Source of the DNA: Pleodorina starrii
Taxonomy: Eukaryota > Chlorophyta > Chlorophyceae > Chlamydomonadales > Volvocaceae
Assembly (NCBI GenBank): GCA_030267565.1
Contig: BRXU01000005.1
Location: 350,001 to 414,000, forward strand
Length of the DNA stretch: 64,000 bases
Direction of reading: 5' to 3'
Shown: one piece after another, positions 57,729 to 64,000 of the stretch
How positions within the stretch are numbered: the first letter of the stretch is position 1
How the letters are laid out: each line of letters starts with the position of its first letter
The notes under the pieces: model-generated
Databases searched by the model: none
What the model was told of the DNA's origin: nothing
The model's input: only the letters and a program-made list of their open reading frames with translations
Translations under genes and position numbers: made by a program

Positions 57729-60700
57729 CTATTCATTGCACCACGGCACACGCAATCTGGGTCGGGGCACCCGCGTGCATCGAAGCACGGGCGGCCCTTC
57801 CCCCGAGAAGTCCCTCGCCGCCGCCACCAGCCCCGTCTCCTCCGCCGACGGCAACGCCAGCCGCGCCACCTCCAGCCGGTGGTGCTCCGGACCGCGGTAC
57901 GGCACCCTGTACGACGACTTGCCCTCGGGAAGCGGCGCGCCGCTGGAAAGGTACGGCCGTGTACGGCCGAGCAGCGGCATCCCCCGAATCATGACGCAGC
58001 GGAGCGGGTCCTTGACGCCCAAGCTGCACGGAGCACGTAGGCAGGCGGCCTGGCCGCCGCCGCCGCCGCCGCCACTGATGTTGCCGCTGCCGCCGCTGGC
58101 GCTGGCGCCTCCGCCATCGTGTGCACCACCTCCGCTGATGCCGCCGCCGCCGGTCGTCACGCCGCTGACCTGCTCCTCAAGCAATGCCCTCCCTTGACTC
58201 CGCATACCGTTTTCCCGACTCAATTCTTCAACGCGCGCCGCCATATTCCCAGCGCCCGCCGCCGCGCTTCGGCGGCCGGTTCCAGATGAGTTCTTAGTCT
58301 GGGAGGCGGGGGACGCTGGGGCGCCCAACTCGGTAACTGATCCGACCGCCGGTTGTGCCGCTCCTCGGGCCGCTCCTTCCCCCTCCATTGCCCCGCCTTC
58401 ATTCCCCCCCGAGAAATCCGCTGGCTCCCGTTCCGAGTCGATGCCCGTGAAGCGCCCTTGACCCTGATCCCCAAAGTCGCCGCCGCCGCCGCCGCCGTCG
58501 CGGCGGCGGCGGCCGCCGCCACCGCCGCCGCCACCTGACCAGCCCACCGCCGCCCCGGGCGGCGGCGTCCGCCAGGGCACCAGCGGCGCGCACACCGCGC
58601 CGGCGCCCTGCAACAGACCCTCGTACGACAGCAGTACACTTCGTACACTCCCACGAGTGCCGTACAGAAAGCTGGCGAGTCCCGGCAGCACCGCGGACCA
58701 GCGCGAGCGGGAGACCAGCTCACGGAAGGTGGCGGCGGCGTCGCAGCCCCCGCCGCCGCCGCCGCCGCCAGCGGCAGCGCCGCTGGCGTCGACTGACCCA
58801 CTATCGTTGCAACGCATGATGGAAAAGGTCGTGTACGACTCCGAACTTTCGACGGCGGCGCCGCCGCGGGCCCCGATGATGACGCTGGGGTGCCCAAGCG
58901 CCGCCGCAGCCGCCTGACGCACGACGCGCTCTTGCTCTTGCTCGCCACCACCTCCATCTCCATTCCCTTCATCCAGGAAAAACACAAGGTGGTGGAGCCC
59001 CTCGCGCGCGTGGTGCAGCGTCCACAGTCGTACCGCCGCCGCCAGCGGCCCATCGCCCCCGCCGCTGCCGCCGGTAGCACCAGCCCCGGTAATACCGTAC
59101 ACGAGCTCCGCATCCGCGGCTGTTGGCGGGCGCACACGGACCGCCAGCAGGCTATGATAGTACGGCACTGACGGATCATCGTACAACGCCAGATGTTTGT
59201 CGGCGAGAAGCCGCAGGTGACCCACGGGCCACGACGTCGCCGGCGGCGGGGCGGGCGAGGGCAGCGAGACGTCGAGCGCGACGCGGCCGGTCTCGGGGCT
59301 GGGCATCCTCTCATATACGCTGTCCGGCAATGCATACCAGGCACACAAACCAGCCAAGTCATTGGCCGATATATTGCCGCGCAAGGCCAACGGCGGCGGC
59401 GGCGTCGCCGCCGCCGCACCGGTGGCTTGCTCGGCAACCCGGGTGGTGCGCAGGGCGCGGCACTCCGCCTCGAGGCTTTTGCGCGCAGCCGTCAGCCGTA
59501 CTGCCGCCGCCATGACCGCCGACGCCGTCGCCGCCGCCGCCGTCGGGCCGAACGGCTGCAGCCGGGCCATCAGTTGGCTCATCGCCGCGCCGTAGAGGAC
59601 GGCATCGATGTCGTTCACTGCGGCGATTCGGTCCATCAGCGCCGGGTCCTGCTCCGAAAGCTGCGTCATCGTGGGACGAGCAGACAGCGTCACGTTGCCG
59701 TACCTGCGGCCGCGATCGAGTGAGCAGGCCAAGCTCGTTCCGCTGGGTTTTGGAGCAGGATTTCGCAAAAGCCAGCGCAGCAAGAGGCTGTGCTGCCGCC
59801 GGATTCCGCGGATCTGCGTACCCTGCGCGGTAATGCCATTATCATCAGGGGGGAGCGAGGCCAGACCCGACCAGACCACACCAGACCGTGGGAAGTAACC
59901 TCGTCCCCCATCCAGCTCGCGCTCCCGTCGCGTGCCGTCTCGCACGGACGGACGAAACGGGCAAAACGGACAAACCAGCGAACCAACCAACCAATCAACG
60001 GCCGCACCTCTGCGCGCCGTCCGTGTTGGAGTTGACTGGCAGGTACAGCAGCTGACTCAGCCGCCACCCGCAGTGGGTCGCCAGCAGCGCCAGTCCGTAA
60101 TCCAACAGCTCCAGGGGAAGGAACACACCTGGGCGACACACAGCGGGCCAATCCGCGGTTGGAATCCGGGGGTGGAGCCCGCTTATAAACAGACACACAC
60201 ACGCACACGCGCGCAGAACCCCTTCGCGCCTGGAAGCCCCAACCCCAGCCCCAGCCCCAACCGGGAGTCTGTCCGGGTCCGTGCCCGCCTCCAGACATGT
60301 TTGGTTGTCTGTCTGTACAGGTTTTGTCTGCTCCTTTCTTCTGTCTGCGCCCCTCTTACTTCTCTGGTCACCAGGGCAGTGAGGCGCACCCAGTCAGAGC
60401 CCAGACCCGGAGTCACAGACCAAGCTGTCACGGCCCCAGCCGCCCCCGGCCCCACCGTCCGCCCGCCTGCACCCCGCTGCGGTATCGCTTTTCTTACCAC
60501 CCACCGTCCGTCTGCATCTCCCCCGCCGCGAACTCTACCGCCTCCGCCTGGGTGCGGACCGCGAACTCGGCGGACATCCGGTTGGCGCCCTCCGCCGCGG
60601 CCGCGTACTGGCGCAGGGAGATCTGCCGCTGGCCGCGCCGCGTGTCGGGCTCCACGTAGTAGAAGAAGTCGCTGATGTAGCTGTGCCCACGACACGGCAG

Positions 60701-61577
60701 GGGAGAGGAGGGAAAACCGCAGCGGAGGGAGGGAGGTTTCCGCAGAACAGGGAGGTTTCCGCTGAGACACGGAGGGGGGTGTCAAAAGCTTTGGAGGCAG
60801 CTTAAGAGAACGGGGTATTTCGAAGATTCGAGCAGCGGCGATCGTGCTAGCAGAGCAAGGCCTGTGTGGAGTCTTCAACATGGGGGATGCAGGCTGAGGC
60901 AAGGGGGAGAGGGGAAAGTTGACAGAAGGGATGGGAAGGGATGGGATGGGATGGGAAGCTGCGTGCGTACCGGTCGACCGGGTGACGCAGGATCGTGAGG
61001 AAGCCGTACTCCGCCGTACCCAGGGCCCTGCCGTAGAAGCTCCGCGTGGCGGCGTGGAAGCCCGGCGAGTCGGAGAAGCGGATGTGGCGTAGGACCATGT
61101 CGGAGCGGCCCAGCAGCTGCGGATTCTCCTTGAAGCCCACGCTCACGTAGTGCGAGTGCAGCGTGGTGTACACGGACATGTTGGAGGACACGGCGATGCG
61201 AAAGAGGACGCCGCCCAGTGTGGTGGAACCCGTTTTGTGCGTCTGAAAGGAAGAGCGAGACAAACCCCAAATGCGGGGCAGCTTGGCTTGGGTTGGGCTC
61301 GGTGCGCCACGCCTCGCCAGGGAAAGGCTACTGCCAAGGATAACTACTGCCTTGTACCCATGAAACAAGGGCGAGCGCGTGTGGCGATCGAAAATCAGCT
61401 TCCTACCTTGTAAAATGCGACCTTTTTGCAATTAAAGTGTGGCAAAAGAGAGTGAGAGCTGCCTCGACACGAGCCGCTGAAGCAGGAGAGCGCAAGTAGA
61501 GCTGCGACTGCCAATATCATGTTTGGAGAAATAACCATTTTGTAAAGATCAGGTGATTGTAATGCGTTGATCGTCAT
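57729..61577 (-). CDS. Galactose-3-O-sulfotransferase-like enzyme with long low-complexity tail
   Basis: Exons: 61407-61577, 60971-61242, 60505-60680, 60008-60128, 57729-59703 (TAG), all in agreeing phase, 904 residues. The first exon encodes a hydrophobic segment (MILAVAALLALSCFSG), a signal anchor placing the enzyme in the Golgi. The catalytic part follows the Gal3ST pattern: AFYKTHKTGSTTLGGVLFRI (5'-PAPS loop, family KTHKT.SST..NIL.R), then VLRHIRFSD, TILRHPVDRYISDFFYYVE (3'-phosphate site, family ILR.P..R..S.F.Y), LPLELLDYGLALL, and DPALMDRIAAVNDIDAVLYG (family W...D..LYDYFN). It would transfer sulfate from PAPS to a sugar of cell-wall or matrix glycans, which are strongly sulfated in volvocine algae. 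After the domain comes a long Ala/Gly/Pro-rich tail with short ordered-looking islands (DDPSVPYYHSLLAVRV, HHAREGLHHLVFFLDEG). The ATG at 61577 is the first in frame. Confidence 0.82.
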
Positions 61578-63632
61578 CTAGGGCGGCCAAGTATGAGGGT
61601 ACCAGAAACCGCGTGGAAGTAATGCTACGCGCGTCATCTACCGGAGTTTTGGATGCATACGTCTGCATCAGTATATGATATCATTCAGCTGTCAGTTGCC
61701 AGCTGCTTCGGAGCTCGTTTTTTTGGTGGTGGGCTTTGGTCCATTTCATCGTACTGGCTTGCGGTACCATACCGCACTGAGAATTGCTTCACACGGAGCA
61801 GTGCATCGGAGCAGGGTTAGTTCCTTCCTGAACTCGGATTTTCCCATACGCTTCAAGGGCGTGGAATCGCATCTAAGCGTTCATTACGCGACCTGGGTCG
61901 GCCGGTCGGGGGTGTGTATCTACCCGGCACGCTGACGGGGTTCGGTAGTAACTGTGCTTCGGCACGCCCTTCTCTGCCGCGAAAAGCGCGAGCCCCTTAT
62001 AACAACATGCTTCCAATCTTTTTCACTTCTTCGCGGTCGGAGTAGTTCTGCAGTCTTCCTCTTCGCATAACAGTAGCTTAGTCTCGAAGGAGCGAAGCGA
62101 TCGTAGAGACTGAGCTAGGTTTGTTACGACGTCGTACAGCTGACCGAAGCTTTACCTTCGGTTCTCGCTGTGTTCAGGCATTCTGCCTTCACTTCACGAG
62201 AGCACTCACATCGCTGTGAGTCACCTAGTTTCCCGCCCCGCCCGAGCCTCCCTGGCTCGCGCTCCCGCCCCCTTTTTGCGCCGTGCAGGCCGCCCGCTGG
62301 AGTCTTTTCGTGGCGGCGCTTGGGCCCCTGGTGACGGCCCCGCGCCCGTGGCGGCTGGCGTGTGCTAGCGGCGCTCACCGCTGGGTCGTGTGTGTGGGGT
62401 GCTTGAGGGATGTCGGTTGGACAGACGGCCGTGCTCGCGGACCGGGACCAGCCCTCCGCTCACGGGGCCGTGGGCGGCAAGGGGCCAGCCCTCCGCCGGG
62501 TGGGTGTTGGGTTTCGGGCTGACTTGTGTGTCGCTGGTTTCGTTGTGTGGTGCCGGCCGGGGCGGCGGTGGGGTTTTTTGGCCTTGTGGTGCCCCTGTTC
62601 CCGTTTTTCCCCACCGCGTTTGTCCTGTGCTGGTTCTCGTTGCGGGAATCATAGGGGTTGCTGGCGCACGCCTTTCGGTGCCTTGCTCACGGTTGGGTTT
62701 CTCGGCCTGGTTGGCAGTGTTTCGGTTGTCTGCGCCCGGAGCTTTGGTTGGGTTGGGGGTTGCCTCGGTTGCCGCGGCTCGTCCCGTCGCCCCCGGGCGA
62801 CCTGTTCGGCTGGCTGGCCGTCTCGTCTGTTTGCCCGCGCGCCGGTGGCGTCGGCCGCGCGTTTTTCGCTTGTGCGCTCCGGGCTGGTGTTTGTTTTGGC
62901 GCTCCGCGCTTTGTGCTGTGCTTTCGCTGCAGTGTAAAGGTCCTCGTCGGCGGGTCGCTTCCTCGTTAGCCGATGGCCGGCTTCGCTATATAGCTGAGGG
63001 CAGCTACAAGGAACAAACCCTTTTGCAGTCACAACTCTTTTCAATGTGCTGGAATCAGACGTTCACGCATTTGGAAAGCTTTCCCAGGCGAAAGCCCAGG
63101 GGGGGATGGACACACGAGCAGTGCTGATCGAACGTGAAAGTTACAGCGAGGGTCAGCAGGCGCGACGGCATGCAACACACAGGCCACAAACCGCGCGATG
63201 CACGAGCCCCCAGACCACCGACACCGTCAACAACCGTCACTTCTCTCGTCAGATCCAGATACTCTTCTCAGCGCGTCCTCGTTCGACTCTCGTTCGGACC
63301 CAGACCGCTTCGGCCCCAAGGGACCTTACCCGCCCATTTATCCCGCCCTGACGGCGTCAGATAAACAACACAATCACTCCACGCAAACCACTCCTCCAAT
63401 GTTTGGAGTGCAGCATCAAGCTTCAGGAGTCACTCACTCTCAAAATCTGAAGGTCAAGAGACACAGTTCCCTTCCGAGGCACGTGGTTACAACCCAACGC
63501 GGCCGGTGCCGTGCTGCACGGCACGGCCCCTTCAAAACGCATCGCGTCGGGTAGCCCTGAACACCCAGAGATGGATGGTACACTGCCGCTAGCGACGGGA
63601 GCTGCTGTTAGCCCCCGACTGGCGGAGTGAAT
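61578..63632. other. 2-kb region with structured and strand-asymmetric DNA, no recognised gene
   Basis: 61930-62230 contains many short stem-loops (for example GACCGAAGC...CTTCGGTTC at 62142-62166 and AGTCTCGAAGG...GTAGAGACT at 62080-62112). 62270-62990 is strongly G+T-rich on the plus strand, so A+C-rich on the minus. The minus strand there has three consecutive open frames rich in Arg, Lys, Pro and Thr without known motifs. It may be a retroelement remnant. The sulfotransferase promoter should lie in 61578-61900. Confidence 0.4.
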
Positions 63633-63737
63633 TTACGCCCACCAGGGCTCCAGGCCGGTACGGAAGTCAGTCTCCGTCCAGGTGGAGAAGGTGACCAGGC
63701 CGCTCTCCGCAACGTCGCAGTGCGCCAGGGCCAGCGA
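63633..63737 (-). CDS. Terminal exon of an unidentified gene
   Basis: A clean acceptor (CTACCCTGCCCCACAG) opens a 34-codon frame ending in TAA at 63633-63635: [20 protein letters not shown], then [14 protein letters not shown]. The composition (Trp, Phe, Asp in regular mix, no low complexity) is that of a real protein end. The family is not recognised and the upstream exons were not found in the remaining 260 bp, so they lie beyond the window. Confidence 0.5.
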   Translation of the reverse strand, partial: SLALAHCDVAESGLVTFSTWTETDFRTGLEPWWA

Positions 63738-64000
63738 CTGTGGGGCAGGGTAGACAAGCGGGGCATGGTTGCGGTTACTTAGATTGGTCGATTGCGGTAG
63801 GCTAACGACAAAAGAGGCCCAACGTCTAGGTCTACACCTATGCGGAGAGGAGCAAATCTGCAAAGGTTACGACACCGATATGCACAATGAGTGCAAATGC
63901 CAATGGATGGCGCTGTCGCAAACCCAGTGCATCACCGCTCCCGGTCAAGTAGTCCTAAAACTACCTAACAGCACTCCTCGGGTCAGACATCGCAACCGAA
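63738..64000. other. Window edge, probably intron of the gene ending at 63633
   Basis: AT-richer than the genes; no exon-like frame with splice support seen. Confidence 0.3.

Overview
The window looks like nuclear DNA of a volvocine green alga (Chlamydomonas/Gonium/Volvox group). It is very GC-rich. Genes are built from many short exons with GT-AG introns. Proteins carry long Ala/Gly/Pro/Gln-rich linkers, introns are full of minisatellites, and one poly(A) signal of the algal TGTAA type is visible. The proteome signature (receptor-type cyclase with a solute-binding ectodomain, galactose-3-O-sulfotransferase-like enzyme, nuclear gene for mitochondrial uS3) fits that group. The species cannot be named from the sequence alone. 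All gene models were assembled by hand from reading-frame continuity, splice-phase agreement and remembered family motifs; no search was run.

Layout. 1-3200: 10/11-bp minisatellite with higher-order structure. 3291-3896 (+): last two exons of a DEAH-box RNA helicase. 5124-10263 (+): large low-complexity protein ending in a Ycf45/SPD1-like segment. 11238-13190 (-): complete Mediator subunit MED6. 14724-about 26625 (-): a roughly 20-exon receptor cyclase of about 2,250 residues, with solute-binding ectodomain, one membrane span and two tandem class III cyclase homology regions. 28955-34788 (-): Sec1/Munc18 (KEULE-like) vesicle-fusion protein. 36717-40106 (-): probable organellar protein of unknown function with degenerate helical repeats. 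40403-43346 (-): mitochondrial ribosomal protein uS3. 44114-48463 (+): NEPRO/Rmp1-type protein, divergently transcribed from uS3m.

48.9-54.6 kb is a rearranged segment. It holds a broken second copy of a glutathione S-transferase terminal exon, three large fold-back palindromes, a truncated gene, an almost pure A+T island, and two near-identical 390-bp direct repeats arranged like a miniature LTR element. 54973-56724 (-): intact glutathione S-transferase. 57729-61577 (-): Gal3ST-like sulfotransferase with a very long tail. 61.9-63.0 kb: strongly structured, strand-asymmetric DNA with no recognised gene. 63633-63737 (-): last exon of a gene that continues off the window.

The genes are ordinary eukaryotic neighbours rather than an operon. 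The most unusual items are the double cyclase receptor with split and apparently complementary active-site residues, and the palindrome/duplication cluster at 49-54 kb.
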